Assembly: GCA_031292485.1 (NCBI GenBank)
Contig: JARLHA010000062.1
Span: 1 to 64,000, forward strand
Source of the DNA: Mucilaginibacter sp.
GTDB lineage: Bacteria > Bacteroidota > Bacteroidia > Sphingobacteriales > Sphingobacteriaceae
Direction: 5' to 3'
Length of the DNA stretch: 64,000 nt
The notes beneath the pieces are model-generated. The model made no database searches. It was not told where the DNA came from and was given only the letters and a program-made list of their open reading frames with translations. The position numbers and the translations under genes were made by a program. Shown piece after piece: positions 1 to 7,900 of the stretch (its first letter is position 1; each line of letters begins with the position of its first letter).

Positions 1-258
1 CGTTGCTGTTGAGCCGGACGTTGCTGTTGAGCCGGACGTTGCTGTTGAGCCGGACGTTGCTGTTGAGCCGGACGTTGCTGTTGAACAGGACGTTGCTGTT
101 GAGCCGGACGCTGCTGTTGAGCGGGACGCTGCTGTTGAACAGGACGCTGCTGTTGAAGAGGGCGCTGTTGTTGAGCAGGGCGTTGCTGTTGAACAGGGCG
201 TTGCTGTTGAACAGGGCGCTGTTGTTGAACAGGGCGCTGTTGTTGAGCAGGACGCTGC
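1..258. repeat. In-frame 18-bp tandem repeat
   Basis: About 14 head-to-tail copies of an 18-bp unit (plus strand consensus cgttgctgttgagccgga) run off the left edge. On the minus strand each unit encodes QQQRPx, with A, V or L at the last position. Copies next to the edge are nearly identical and those further in have drifted, which suggests recent expansion by slippage or unequal recombination. The length stays a multiple of 18, so the reading frame is kept. Confidence 0.9.
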
Positions 259-1064
259 TGGCGTTGCTGCATTTTTTGTTGTTGGCCACGCTGTTGCTGA
301 GTCGCATTCTGGCGTTGCTGCATTTTTTGTTGTTGGCCACGCTGGATTGCAGCAGCTTTTCCTCTTTCGTTAAAGGCGCGCCCGTTCACCCTGTCCATAG
401 CGGTGGCTCCGGGGTGGCCATGGTTAACGTTGTTAAACTGTGCGCGATTTTGCCTTGCAACCTGCTGGAGCTCCCTTTGTCTTGGGGTAGCCTGTATATG
501 ATGCTCTCTCATCGCCGTTTCTTCAAAACGGTTTGGTCGCCTGTTTATACCGCCAGGGCCATTAAAGCTGTAACGATTGTTATTACGGACATAATTGTTG
601 TTGATATAGGTGTTATGAATTACGGTAGTGTTAACACGCCATGCTGCAGAATTGTACATAAATCTATTGCCTTCCCAGCGGCCACCGTAAAAACCATCTC
701 CGCCGTAACCGTAGCCATAATTAACGCCACCGTAAAAGCCTATATGCGGCCCCCAGTAACCTAAATGGAATCCATAAACGCCGGCATCAAATGCCCAATA
801 GGGCGGGGTCCATAAGTAACCTCTGGTTGGCGGGGCAACCCATACGCCAGGTACCCAGTAATACCCATCATCAGGATCGTAGGCCCAATAACCAGGTTGC
901 CATAAATATCCGTCTTCAGGACATTCAGGCTGGTCATATACCGGTAATTCGGGTGGCGCGATATTCGCTGAAATTCCAATACCTATGCTTACCTGGGCAT
1001 ATGTGTTTGGCATAAAAAAGGCCATAGCACATATGAGCATAATTATTTTTGAAATATTTTTCAT
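1..1064 (-). CDS. YXWGXW-repeat secreted protein, 3' end outside the window
   Basis: Reading the minus strand from the ATG at 1062-1064 gives an open frame with no stop to the window edge (354 codons, partial). Residues 1-24 form a signal peptide ending in TYAQ. Residues 50-95 carry the tryptophan-rich motifs WQPGYW, WVPGVW and WTPPYW of the YXWGXW family, followed by a Gly/Tyr-rich stretch and an Asn/Arg-rich stretch. From about residue 265 the protein becomes a QQQRPx hexapeptide array. The family is common in Bacteroidota and Proteobacteria and is secreted or surface-associated, with no known biochemical role. The long plus-strand frame over the same bases is an artefact of the repeat. Family is sure, function unknown. 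Confidence 0.85.
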   Translation of the reverse strand, partial: MKNISKIIMLICAMAFFMPNTYAQVSIGIGISANIAPPELPVYDQPECPEDGYLWQPGYWAYDPDDGYYWVPGVWVAPPTRGYLWTPPYWAFDAGVYGFHLGYWGPHIGFYGGVNYGYGYGGDGFYGGRWEGNRFMYNSAAWRVNTTVIHNTYINNNYVRNNNRYSFNGPGGINRRPNRFEETAMREHHIQATPRQRELQQVARQNRAQFNNVNHGHPGATAMDRVNGRAFNERGKAAAIQRGQQQKMQQRQNATQQQRGQQQKMQQRQQRPAQQQRPVQQQRPVQQQRPVQQQRPAQQQRPLQQQRPVQQQRPAQQQRPAQQQRPVQQQRPAQQQRPAQQQRPAQQQRPAQQQ

Positions 1065-1131
1065 TTTTTTATTTATTATGTAAATAGGAGACAAACAAGT
1101 ACCGGTAATGTTTAAAATATATTTTTGAGTG

Positions 1132-1422
1132 CTATAGCCTGGCTGCCTTATTTACTCCGTCTGTATCTTTCAATTTAAGCTCCCGGTTTAACTTTTTTTG
1201 CGCTGAATCAATCTTGTCAAATTGTTTTTGATGCTGTTTTATTTGTTTCAGCTGTAACCGCATCCGTGCTTTCCGGCCCTTAACGGCTTTGGGTTTAGGC
1301 AAACGTTTAATATCGCGCACCGTATCCCGTTTTGGTTTAACCGGATGCACTTGTTGCGGGATTGCGAATACGGTTATACAAATAACCGAAAGTAGCGCTA
1401 TAAAAAAATTTATTTTTTTCAT
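1132..1422 (-). CDS. Small basic secreted protein, unknown function
   Basis: A 96-residue protein with a clear signal peptide (MKKINFFIALLSVICITVFA), then a very basic Lys/Arg/Gln-rich mature part. Its second half (KQIKQHQKQFDKIDSAQKKL) is predicted helical. No domain is recognised. It lies upstream of, and on the same strand as, the YXWGXW protein with a 67-bp gap, so the two could be co-transcribed. The signal peptide and separate intergenic flanks support a real gene. Confidence 0.6.
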   Translation of the reverse strand: MKKINFFIALLSVICITVFAIPQQVHPVKPKRDTVRDIKRLPKPKAVKGRKARMRLQLKQIKQHQKQFDKIDSAQKKLNRELKLKDTDGVNKAARL

Positions 1423-1540
1423 GGTAACTGGTTTATAAAAACAACCAGAAATAGACTGGTATTCAAAGAATAATGTAAAAATACGAACAGGGGATAGCGC
1501 CCGAAATGACCATGGGCATATTTATAAAAGTATACGTAAA

Positions 1541-1575
1541 TAAAAACCCCCTGTCAGCAGATGCAAACAGGGGGT
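1541..1575 (-). terminator. Rho-independent terminator after the zinc peptidase
   Basis: Arms ACCCCCTGT (1546-1554) and ACAGGGGGT (1567-1575) form a perfect 9-bp GC-rich stem with a 12-base loop. On the minus strand the stem is followed by TTTTTA. It lies just downstream of the stop of the 1609-2301 gene. Confidence 0.8.
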
Positions 1576-1608
1576 GTAAATTTTCAACCGAAAAAATATT
1601 AGCTACGA

Positions 1609-2301
1609 TCAGTTTCTCCTGTTGAAAAGGAATGAAGCGTAATATAATAACGTAGCTAATGCGCTAAGGGCGGCAACAACATAGGTCATGGCGGCCCACC
1701 AAAGGGCATCTTTTGCCTGGGCATGTTCCTGGCTGGTTTGCATTACGCTGTAATTATTGTTTAGCCAGGCAATTGCCCGGTTGCTGGCATCAAACTCAAC
1801 AGGGAGGGTAACAAAGCTGAATGTAGTAACCAGCGCGAGGGCAGCTACACCAATAGCCAGCACAAAAGGGTTATGCATAAAAAACAGCAGCATTACCCCA
1901 ATAAATAATGTCCATTGGGTTAGCGTTGAGGCCACATTAATAACCGGTACCATTGCGGTTCGCAGGCCTAACCATCTGTAGGCCTTCGCGTGCTGTACCG
2001 CATGCCCGCACTCGTGTGCTGCAACGGCAGCAGATGCCACACTGCGGCTGTAAAACACATCCGGGCTAAGGTTAACCGTTTTGTTTTCGGGGTTATAGTG
2101 GTCGGTCAACTGCCCTTCAACCGAAATCACCTGTACATCATAGATGCCATGATCGCGCAACATCCGTTCCGCCACTTCCTGGCCCGAAAGCCCGGATGAC
2201 AAGGGCATTTGCGCGTATTGATTAAATTTACTTTTAAACCGCCATTGCACAATAAAACTCACTATCGCGATGACGATCATTAATAACCATGCTGATCCCA
2301 T
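1609..2301 (-). CDS. YugP-type membrane zinc metallopeptidase (Zn_peptidase_2)
   Basis: A 230-residue membrane protein with an N-terminal transmembrane segment (about residues 4-20), the zinc-binding motif HECGH at 96-100 inside AAHECGHAVQHAKAY, two further hydrophobic segments around 124-157, and a C-terminal transmembrane segment near 205-225. This matches the PF04298 family, which has a YugP-like topology with the active site next to the membrane. Substrates are not established. Length is normal for the family. It is transcribed alone and followed by a strong terminator. Confidence 0.88.
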   Translation of the reverse strand: MGSAWLLMIVIAIVSFIVQWRFKSKFNQYAQMPLSSGLSGQEVAERMLRDHGIYDVQVISVEGQLTDHYNPENKTVNLSPDVFYSRSVASAAVAAHECGHAVQHAKAYRWLGLRTAMVPVINVASTLTQWTLFIGVMLLFFMHNPFVLAIGVAALALVTTFSFVTLPVEFDASNRAIAWLNNNYSVMQTSQEHAQAKDALWWAAMTYVVAALSALATLLYYASFLFNRRN

Positions 2302-2452
2302 ATCTATCTATCTTAAAATAATTTTAAATAACCTTTTTTTACTTTACTAGCAATGCTAACGCCCGGAAGCATAATAATTCAATACTTTTGACGTCAGGCT
2401 TTCAACTATATTACAGTATAAATCAAAAAGTATTCCGTAAACACTAAATCAA

Positions 2453-3592
2453 TTGGAAACAAGCACATTTTCGTACTGGGAGCGAACCGCGTTTATCGAT
2501 AACGCCGACATCATCATCATCGGCAGTGGTATTGTTGGGCTAAGTGCCGCCCTGCATTTAAAAAAAAAGCAGCCTGCTTTAAAAGTGCTGGTTTTGGAAC
2601 GGGGATTTTTGCCAACGGGCGCAAGTACTAAAAACGCCGGTTTTGCATGCTTTGGCTCTGTATCTGAGCAACTTGTATTGCTCGAAAAATCCACTGATGA
2701 GGAAGTTGCCCGCCTGGTGGGCTATAAATGGCGGGGCCTGCAACGCTTACGGGAAAACCTTGGAGATCAGGCGATCGATTACCAGCAGCATGGCGGGTAC
2801 GAGATTTTTATGGACAACGATATTAAAAAGGCGGAGCATTGCCTCGACAAGATGGGCCGGCTGAATAAATTATTTAAAGATGCCATCGGGCACAGCGACA
2901 TTTATTCAGTTGCTAATGACAAAATAACAGCTTTTGGTTTTAAAGGGGTCGGCCACATGATCTACAACCCTTACGAGGGGCAGCTGCATACCGGCAAAAT
3001 GATGCGCACCTTATTAAATAAGGTTTATAACCAGGGGGTGATCGTTTTAAACAATTGCGAAATAAAGGAAATTAAAAATGAAGGAGGTTCCGTCAACCTT
3101 AAAACTTCGCAGGGAAATTTTAAAGCTGGTAAAGTGATACTGGCAACCAATGCTTTTGCCAGCCAGTTGTTCCCCGAATTGAAGGTTATCCCGGGCAGGG
3201 GGCAGGTACTTATTACCAAACCGGTGGAGGGCTTAAAACTGAAAGGCACCTACCATTTTGATGAGGGCTATTATTATTTCAGGAATATTGACGGCCGGGT
3301 TTTGTTTGGCGGCGGGCGCAATTTGGATTATAAAGCCGAAGAAACATGGGATTTCGGCCATACAGAAATAGTAAAAAGCAAACTGGTAAATTACCTGAAA
3401 GAAGTAATATTGCCTGGCCAGCATTTTGAAGTTGATTATTGGTGGAGCGGCATCATGGGCTTTGGCGAAGCCATTAGCCCGATAGTAAAACAGGTTGAAC
3501 CCAATATTTTTTGTGCGGTAAGGTGTAACGGTATGGGGGTAGCTATGGGGAGCCTGGTTGGGGAGGAAGTGGCGGATTTGGCCACAGCTTAA
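2453..3592 (+). CDS. FAD-dependent oxidoreductase, DAO family
   Basis: A 379-residue protein with an N-terminal Rossmann motif, ADIIIIGSGIVGLSAALHL (residues 18-36), an acidic residue for ribose binding (VLVLERG), and a C-terminal GGG/GMGVAMG stretch typical of the D-amino-acid/glycine oxidase (DAO) fold. Such enzymes oxidise amines or amino acids using FAD; the substrate here is unknown. The start is taken as TTG at 2453 because there is no ATG before the nucleotide-binding motif and the first 17 residues (WERTAF) look like the family. It is monocistronic. Confidence 0.85.
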   Translation: METSTFSYWERTAFIDNADIIIIGSGIVGLSAALHLKKKQPALKVLVLERGFLPTGASTKNAGFACFGSVSEQLVLLEKSTDEEVARLVGYKWRGLQRLRENLGDQAIDYQQHGGYEIFMDNDIKKAEHCLDKMGRLNKLFKDAIGHSDIYSVANDKITAFGFKGVGHMIYNPYEGQLHTGKMMRTLLNKVYNQGVIVLNNCEIKEIKNEGGSVNLKTSQGNFKAGKVILATNAFASQLFPELKVIPGRGQVLITKPVEGLKLKGTYHFDEGYYYFRNIDGRVLFGGGRNLDYKAEETWDFGHTEIVKSKLVNYLKEVILPGQHFEVDYWWSGIMGFGEAISPIVKQVEPNIFCAVRCNGMGVAMGSLVGEEVADLATA

Positions 3593-3680
3593 TGCCTTTT
3601 TATTTCTGATTTCGGATATCCAATGTCAGATTTAGCGCCAGGAGAATTTTTATTACCGATATAAAATCGTAGTTTCGGAT

Positions 3681-3899
3681 ATGTTGAATGAAAAAGAAAA
3701 ATTAAATATCGATGATATTATAGCGTCACTGCAAAGTTTAGACAATAATGAGCGGGCGAGGCTTCAAAGCGCGTTGTTCCATCTTCAGAACGACCTTGAT
3801 CTTAAAGAGGCGATCAATGAAGGCCTGGATGACATAAAAAATGGCCGTGTAAGCTCGCATGAGGCCGTTATGAAGGAAATCAAAGAGAAATATAGCTAA
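3681..3899 (+). CDS. Small antitoxin-like protein without a visible toxin
   Basis: A 72-residue, helical, charged protein. Its C-terminal half (KEAINEGLDDIKNGRVSSHEAVMKEI) resembles the C-terminal toxin-binding part of RelB/ParD-type antitoxins, where a GRVxSHEEVMKEI-like stretch is common. No RelE/ParE reading frame follows; the next 314 bases hold only palindromic repeats. It is therefore a solitary antitoxin-like gene or a remnant of a pair. The assignment rests on motif likeness only. Confidence 0.5.
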   Translation: MLNEKEKLNIDDIIASLQSLDNNERARLQSALFHLQNDLDLKEAINEGLDDIKNGRVSSHEAVMKEIKEKYS

Positions 3900-4200
3900 G
3901 TTATTTCTGATTTCGACAGCCCGCCGCTGGTAAATACGGTGTATGCTGGGTTTGTTATCAGGCAAATCGCTTTTATAACAGGGGGCTCCGCTGGAGCCGT
4001 TAAAACACAATCGTCCGCGCTATAAACAGGTTGTTCCGTTGGAACTATTGTCGCTTTCAGTCTATGGCTCCAGGGGAGTCGCCAGTTTATAGCATAAATA
4101 AAATAGCTTATGGCTCCATAGGGGCCTCCTTGCCGCCATTGATTTTAAAAACGATTCCTTGATTTATGATGGCTTGAACCCTTATTTTTAATGTATTTGA
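3900..4200. repeat. Cluster of degenerate palindromic units
   Basis: This gene-free stretch has several short hairpins of related design: GGCTCCGCTGGAGCC at 3984-3998, gttccgttggaac near 4031-4043, and TATGGCTCCATA near 4108-4119. They are separated by variants of ctataaac and tttatagc. Similar hairpin clusters are common between genes in Bacteroidota. No coding potential is apparent. Confidence 0.5.
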
Positions 4201-4208
4201 TACCTTTG
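4201..4208 (+). promoter_or_regulatory. Candidate -7 box (TACCTTTG) for the Nudix regulator
   Basis: TACCTTTG matches the Bacteroidota sigma-ABfr -7 consensus TAnnTTTG and ends 5 bases before the ATG at 4214. Transcription would then begin at or very near the start codon. A TTG at 4174-4176 lies somewhat further upstream than the usual -33 spacing. Confidence 0.35.
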
Positions 4209-4213
4209 TCCAT

Positions 4214-4900
4214 ATGTCCGTGTCACAAAATATTAAAGTAGCAGTTGATGCCGTGGTATTCGGCTATACTTCGAAAGAAGGGCTGTCGGTACTTTTAATA
4301 AAACGCAATATCGACCCCTTTAAAGACATGTGGGCGCTGCCGGGCGGATTGGTGGGTGATGAAGAATCATTGGAAGATGCCGTACACCGCGAACTGAAGG
4401 AAGAGACCGGCATCAGCATAAATTATCTTGAACAACTATACAGTTTTGGCGAGCCGGGTCGTGACCCGCGTAACCGGGCAATCTCCATTACCTATTACGG
4501 CCTTGTAAAACCCGATGCCTTTGAAGTTTGTGCCGATACCGATGCCGGCGATGCCGCCTGGTTCAATATTAAACATTTGCCTGCACTGGCTTTTGATCAC
4601 CCCGGGATTATCAAAACTGCCCGCGAACGCCTTAAAAGTAAGATACAATACGAACCGGTTGGCTTTGAGCTGCTTGAAGAGAAGTTTCCTTTCTCAGAAC
4701 TGGAGAAACTCTATGTAGCGGTGCTTGACAGGCAGATAGACCGCCGGAATTTCAAGAAGAAAATAACCCAGTTTGGCTTTTTGGATGAAACCGAAGAAAA
4801 ACAATCACTTGGCGGTGCCGGCCGTCCCGGTAACCTTTACCGCTTTAACGAAAAGAAATATTTCCGCCTGAAAAAGGCGGGCATCAACTTTGGGATTTAA
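4214..4900 (+). CDS. NrtR-like Nudix transcriptional regulator
   Basis: A 228-residue protein. The N-terminal Nudix domain (about residues 5-140) has an intact Nudix box, with Gly, then E after five residues, and RELKEETGI. The C-terminal part (about 150-228) resembles the winged helix of the NrtR/YrfE family (RRNFKKKI, GRPGNLYRF). NrtR proteins repress NAD-biosynthesis genes and sense ADP-ribose or related nucleotides. The next gene downstream, 67 bp away, is nicotinamide phosphoribosyltransferase, which fits that role, and a palindrome lies between them. Many characterised NrtRs have a degenerate Nudix box; this one looks catalytically competent. Confidence 0.82.
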   Translation: MSVSQNIKVAVDAVVFGYTSKEGLSVLLIKRNIDPFKDMWALPGGLVGDEESLEDAVHRELKEETGISINYLEQLYSFGEPGRDPRNRAISITYYGLVKPDAFEVCADTDAGDAAWFNIKHLPALAFDHPGIIKTARERLKSKIQYEPVGFELLEEKFPFSELEKLYVAVLDRQIDRRNFKKKITQFGFLDETEEKQSLGGAGRPGNLYRFNEKKYFRLKKAGINFGI

Positions 4901-4927
4901 AATAGGAAAAATTATTTGGGTATTAAA

Positions 4928-4947
4928 ACGCATATTTGTATTTGCGT
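4928..4947. promoter_or_regulatory. Candidate operator upstream of nicotinamide phosphoribosyltransferase
   Basis: ACGCATAT-TTGT-ATTTGCGT is an inverted repeat with 7 of 8 arm positions matching, 20 bp before the next gene's first ATG and just after the NrtR-like gene. It contains CATATTTG, one mismatch from the TAnnTTTG -7 box, so a bound repressor would block the promoter. Assignment to NrtR is an inference from position. Confidence 0.5.
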
Positions 4948-4967
4948 ATAAATAACACAAAAAAGCC

Positions 4968-6425
4968 ATGAAAACAGGCGCAACTATGAAATCCTTTACC
5001 CTTAATACCATGAAACGCGAAAACTTGATCCTTTTGGCGGATGCCTACAAATACGCACACCATAAATTGTACTATCCGGGTACCACACAGATCTTTAGTT
5101 ACCTGGAAAGCCGCGGGGGAATGTTTGACGAAACGGTGTTTTTTGGCCTGCAATATTTTTTAAAAGAATACCTGCAGGGCAAGGCCTTTACCCAGCAGGA
5201 CCTGGATGAAGCCGAAGGTTTTTTACTGCAGGTTTTTGGCCGTGATGATGTTTTTGATAAATCAAAGTTCCAGTATATCCTTGACAAATACGACGGGCAC
5301 CTACCGGTTAAAATAAGGGCCGTTGCAGAAGGCACCGCAGTGCCGGTAAGCAATGTACTGATGACCATTGAGAACACCGACCCGGAATGTTTTTGGCTGA
5401 CCAACTTTTTGGAGACCCTGCTGATGCAGGTTTGGTACCCCTGCACCGTGGCTACGCTGAGCAACCAGATCAGGAAAGTGGTTACACAGTATTATAAAGA
5501 AACTGCTACCGAAGGCGCCGAAGCAGCAATCGATTTTGTATTGAATGATTTTGGTTTCCGTGGGGTAAGCAGCGTGGAAAGCGCTAAAATTGGCGGGGCT
5601 GCACACTTGCTCAGCTTCAGCGGGAGTGATAACCTGGCAGGATCAGGCATGGCGATTAAATACTATAACGCCCAAAAGGTGTATGGCCTCAGCATTCCGG
5701 CAACGGAGCACAGCATTTGTACCTTGTTGGGTGAAGCAGGCGAACTGGAAGTGTTTAAACATGTGCTTAAAACCTTCCCGACAGGCATTATCGCCTGCGT
5801 ATCCGACAGCTACAACATTTTCAGGGCCTGTGAGGAATACTGGGGTGAAGACCTGAAGAATGAAATATTAAATCGTGATGGCACCTTAGTAATCCGCCCG
5901 GATAGCGGCAACCCGATCAGGACGCTGCTTAAAATATTTGAAATATTGTTCGGCAAGTTTGGGTTTACGCTCAATGCAAAAGGCTACAAGGTATTGCCCA
6001 AACAAGTACGGGTGATACAGGGCGATGCGGTTAATTACGGGGAGATAAAAAAGATCTGCGCCGCGCTAAAGAAAAACTACATCAGCGCCGAAAACCTGGT
6101 GCTGGGTATGGGCGGCGCATTACTGCAAAAGGTTGACCGTGATACCCAGAAGTTTGCCCTGAAATGCAGCAGCGCAGTCATCAACGGAAGGGAAGTAAAG
6201 GTGGAGAAAAGCCCGGCTGAAATAGATGCACATGGCAATATCACCGAAAGCTTTAAAAAGAGCAAAGCAGGACGGCTGAAACTGATCAAACTTAACGGTA
6301 CCTTTAATACCGTAAACCAGGATGATTATCAAGGCTGCGCCGATGAACTTCAAACAGTATTTGAGAACGGAAAATTGCTGAACGAGATGAGTTTTGAACA
6401 GGTGAAAGCCAATACCAGCCTTTAA
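4968..6425 (+). CDS. nadV: Nicotinamide phosphoribosyltransferase
   Basis: Transfers phosphoribose from PRPP to nicotinamide to form NMN, the salvage route to NAD. The 485-residue protein matches Nampt/NadV: LADAYKYAHHKLYYP near the N terminus, TNFLETLLMQVWYP, an active-site histidine in IPATEHSIC, and the phosphate-binding IRPDSGNP. Length is close to the family's usual 460-490. Three in-frame ATGs lie close together (4968, 4986, 5010). The 5010 start (MKRENLIL) aligns best with the family, but the longest is given because no ribosome-binding site decides it. It forms a regulator/target pair with the upstream NrtR-like gene. Confidence 0.93.
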   Translation: MKTGATMKSFTLNTMKRENLILLADAYKYAHHKLYYPGTTQIFSYLESRGGMFDETVFFGLQYFLKEYLQGKAFTQQDLDEAEGFLLQVFGRDDVFDKSKFQYILDKYDGHLPVKIRAVAEGTAVPVSNVLMTIENTDPECFWLTNFLETLLMQVWYPCTVATLSNQIRKVVTQYYKETATEGAEAAIDFVLNDFGFRGVSSVESAKIGGAAHLLSFSGSDNLAGSGMAIKYYNAQKVYGLSIPATEHSICTLLGEAGELEVFKHVLKTFPTGIIACVSDSYNIFRACEEYWGEDLKNEILNRDGTLVIRPDSGNPIRTLLKIFEILFGKFGFTLNAKGYKVLPKQVRVIQGDAVNYGEIKKICAALKKNYISAENLVLGMGGALLQKVDRDTQKFALKCSSAVINGREVKVEKSPAEIDAHGNITESFKKSKAGRLKLIKLNGTFNTVNQDDYQGCADELQTVFENGKLLNEMSFEQVKANTSL

Positions 6426-6569
6426 TATTATCGTCTTTAAAAAGGTGTTTTTGCAGTAAAAAAGGCACTGCCATTTGTGATGATCCTGATAATAAAATGA
6501 AGTCCGGCGGGCCGCCGCAAATCAATTAAAAGGTCTCGCAGCGATTTTTATGGGTGACGAAATTTTGTA

Positions 6570-6956
6570 GCCCATCGGGCCTACCCCTTTGTAGAAAAAA
6601 CAACAAGAAAAAAATTGCCGCATAGCGGCTACCCTTTGCCCGGTTTTATTAAATTTGTGTATACCTGGATCAAAATGTCAAACATCTTTACCCAATTATA
6701 CATCCATTTTGTATTTGCTGTAAAATATAGAAAAGCGGTTATAGAAGAATCATGGGAAGATCGTCTTCAAAAATGTATTACAGGCGTGGTTCAAAAAAAC
6801 GGACACAAATTATTGGCTATAAATATATTACAGCACTACGCCGTTGAGTATGATGAACAATGTGTTTTACACGATCTTTTAGATGGTTAAGGGTAGCCGC
6901 TACGCGGCAATATCCCGTGGGTAGGTATTTCTACAAAGGGGTTGAGCCTATGGCTC
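6570..6956 (+). mobile_element. REP/RAYT element with internally deleted transposase (copy A)
   Basis: A 387-bp element with the same ends as the 640-bp copy B. The left end has the hairpin GCCCATCGGGC (6570-6580), then ctacccctttgtagaa and ttgccgcatagcggctaccc. The right end mirrors these as gggtagccgctacgcggcaat, ctacaaaggggtt and the hairpin GAGCCTATGGCTC (6944-6956). Between them the transposase has lost 252 bp in frame. It would depend on a transposase supplied in trans if still mobile. Confidence 0.75.
6675..6890 (+). pseudogene. RAYT transposase with in-frame internal deletion
   Basis: This 71-codon frame begins MSNIFTQLYIHFVFAV and ends HYAVEYDEQCVLHDLLDG, almost the same as the two ends of the 155-residue gene at 7133-7600. 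It lacks the 84 codons between LLAIN and ILQHYA. The lost part contains the metal-binding HLH motif and the catalytic tyrosine, so it cannot be an active nuclease. The junction is at a short repeat (aaata) present at both break points of the intact copy, pointing to a micro-homology deletion. The frame stays open. Confidence 0.8.
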
Positions 6957-7026
6957 ATTTTTTACCCCAGGAGAAAAGTTATTCGGCCTTTAGCCTCAGC
7001 AATACATGTTATAAATGAAACAGGCT

Positions 7027-7666
7027 GGCCCATCGGGCCTACCCCTTTGTAGAAAAAACAACAAGAAAAAAATTGCCGCATAGCGGCTACCCTTTGCCTG
7101 GTTTTATTAAATTTGTGCATACCTGGATCAAAATGTCAAACACCTTTACCCAATTATACATCCATTTTGTATTTGCTGTAAAATATAGAAAAGCGGTTAT
7201 AGAAGAATCATGGGAAGATCGTCTTCAAAAATATATTACCGGCGTGGTACAAAAAAACGGGCATAAATTATTGGCCATAAATAATATGCCCGACCATTTG
7301 CATCTTTTTGTTGGATTAAATCCGAAACAATCTATTTCTGACTTGATGAGATTGGTAAAAGGGGACAGCTCGGAATTTATAAATAAAGAAGGTTTTACGA
7401 AAAGAAAATTTCATTGGCAGGATGGTTACGGCGCATTCAGCAATAGCCGCACTCAAATTGATGGTGTGGTTAAATACATTTTAAATCAAAAACAGCATCA
7501 TGCCAAAAAAACGTTCCTGGAGGAATATTTGGAAATATTACAGCACTATGCCGTTGATTACGAGGAACAATATATTTTTCACGACCTATTGGATGATTAA
7601 GGGTAGCCGCTACGCGGCAATATTTGATTTTTGGTCTTTTCTACAAAGGGGTTGAGCCTACGGCTC
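7027..7666 (+). mobile_element. Intact REP/RAYT element (copy B)
   Basis: A 640-bp unit starting with the hairpin GGCCCATCGGGCC (7027-7039) and ending with the hairpin GAGCCTACGGCTC (7654-7666). Inside these lie the pairs acccctttgtagaa/ctacaaaggggtt and ttgccgcatagcggctaccc/gggtagccgctacgcggcaa, which surround a full transposase gene. Nested subterminal hairpins around a single-tyrosine transposase are typical of IS200-like elements and of REP sequences served by RAYT proteins. Confidence 0.8.
7133..7600 (+). CDS. REP-associated tyrosine transposase (IS200/Y1 family)
   Basis: A 155-residue Y1 transposase with the metal-binding motif in MPDHLHLFVGL (HUH) and a tyrosine in the C-terminal helix, KYILNQKQHHAKKTF. 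These are the two catalytic parts of IS200-like and RAYT enzymes, which cut and join single-stranded DNA beside hairpins. The start at 7133 (MSNTFTQLYIHF) matches the family; the earlier ATG at 7073 lies inside the left-end palindrome. It is flanked by palindromes on both sides and has a deleted sister copy immediately upstream. Confidence 0.85.
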   Translation: MSNTFTQLYIHFVFAVKYRKAVIEESWEDRLQKYITGVVQKNGHKLLAINNMPDHLHLFVGLNPKQSISDLMRLVKGDSSEFINKEGFTKRKFHWQDGYGAFSNSRTQIDGVVKYILNQKQHHAKKTFLEEYLEILQHYAVDYEEQYIFHDLLDD

Positions 7667-7790
7667 ATTTTTTTGCTTGTAAGACCGAAAACATAAATGC
7701 ATTTTAACCCTTGAGGGGTGGACATTTTGTTCCAATACCCACCTTCTGGTAAACATGTTGATGCTTGTTAAAAATTTGTACGTTCTATCT

Positions 7791-7858
7791 GGCCCTTAGG
7801 GCCTACCCCTTTGTAGAAAAATGCAACAGGAAAAATTTGCCGCGTAGCGGCTACCCCT
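7791..7858 (+). repeat. Isolated left end of the REP/RAYT element (copy C)
   Basis: GGCCCTTAGGGCC (7791-7803), then tacccctttgtagaaa and ttgccgcgtagcggctacccc, repeat the left ends of copies A and B with small differences. No transposase or right end follows; the converging rmuC gene ends at 7901. The outer hairpin has compensating changes (CTTAG for CATCG), so its fold is kept although its sequence differs. Confidence 0.7.
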
Positions 7859-7900
7859 TGCCCGCTTTTATTATTTTATTGTTGACGATGGAGTTGTAGG

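Noticed and set aside
1-258. Possible CRISPR array because of regular short repeats
   Set aside because: Units are directly adjacent with no spacers and keep a reading frame.
3-764. Long plus-strand frame of LLLSRT repeats
   Set aside because: It is the antisense of the QQQRPx repeat and of the YXWGXW protein; the minus frame has a signal peptide and known motifs.
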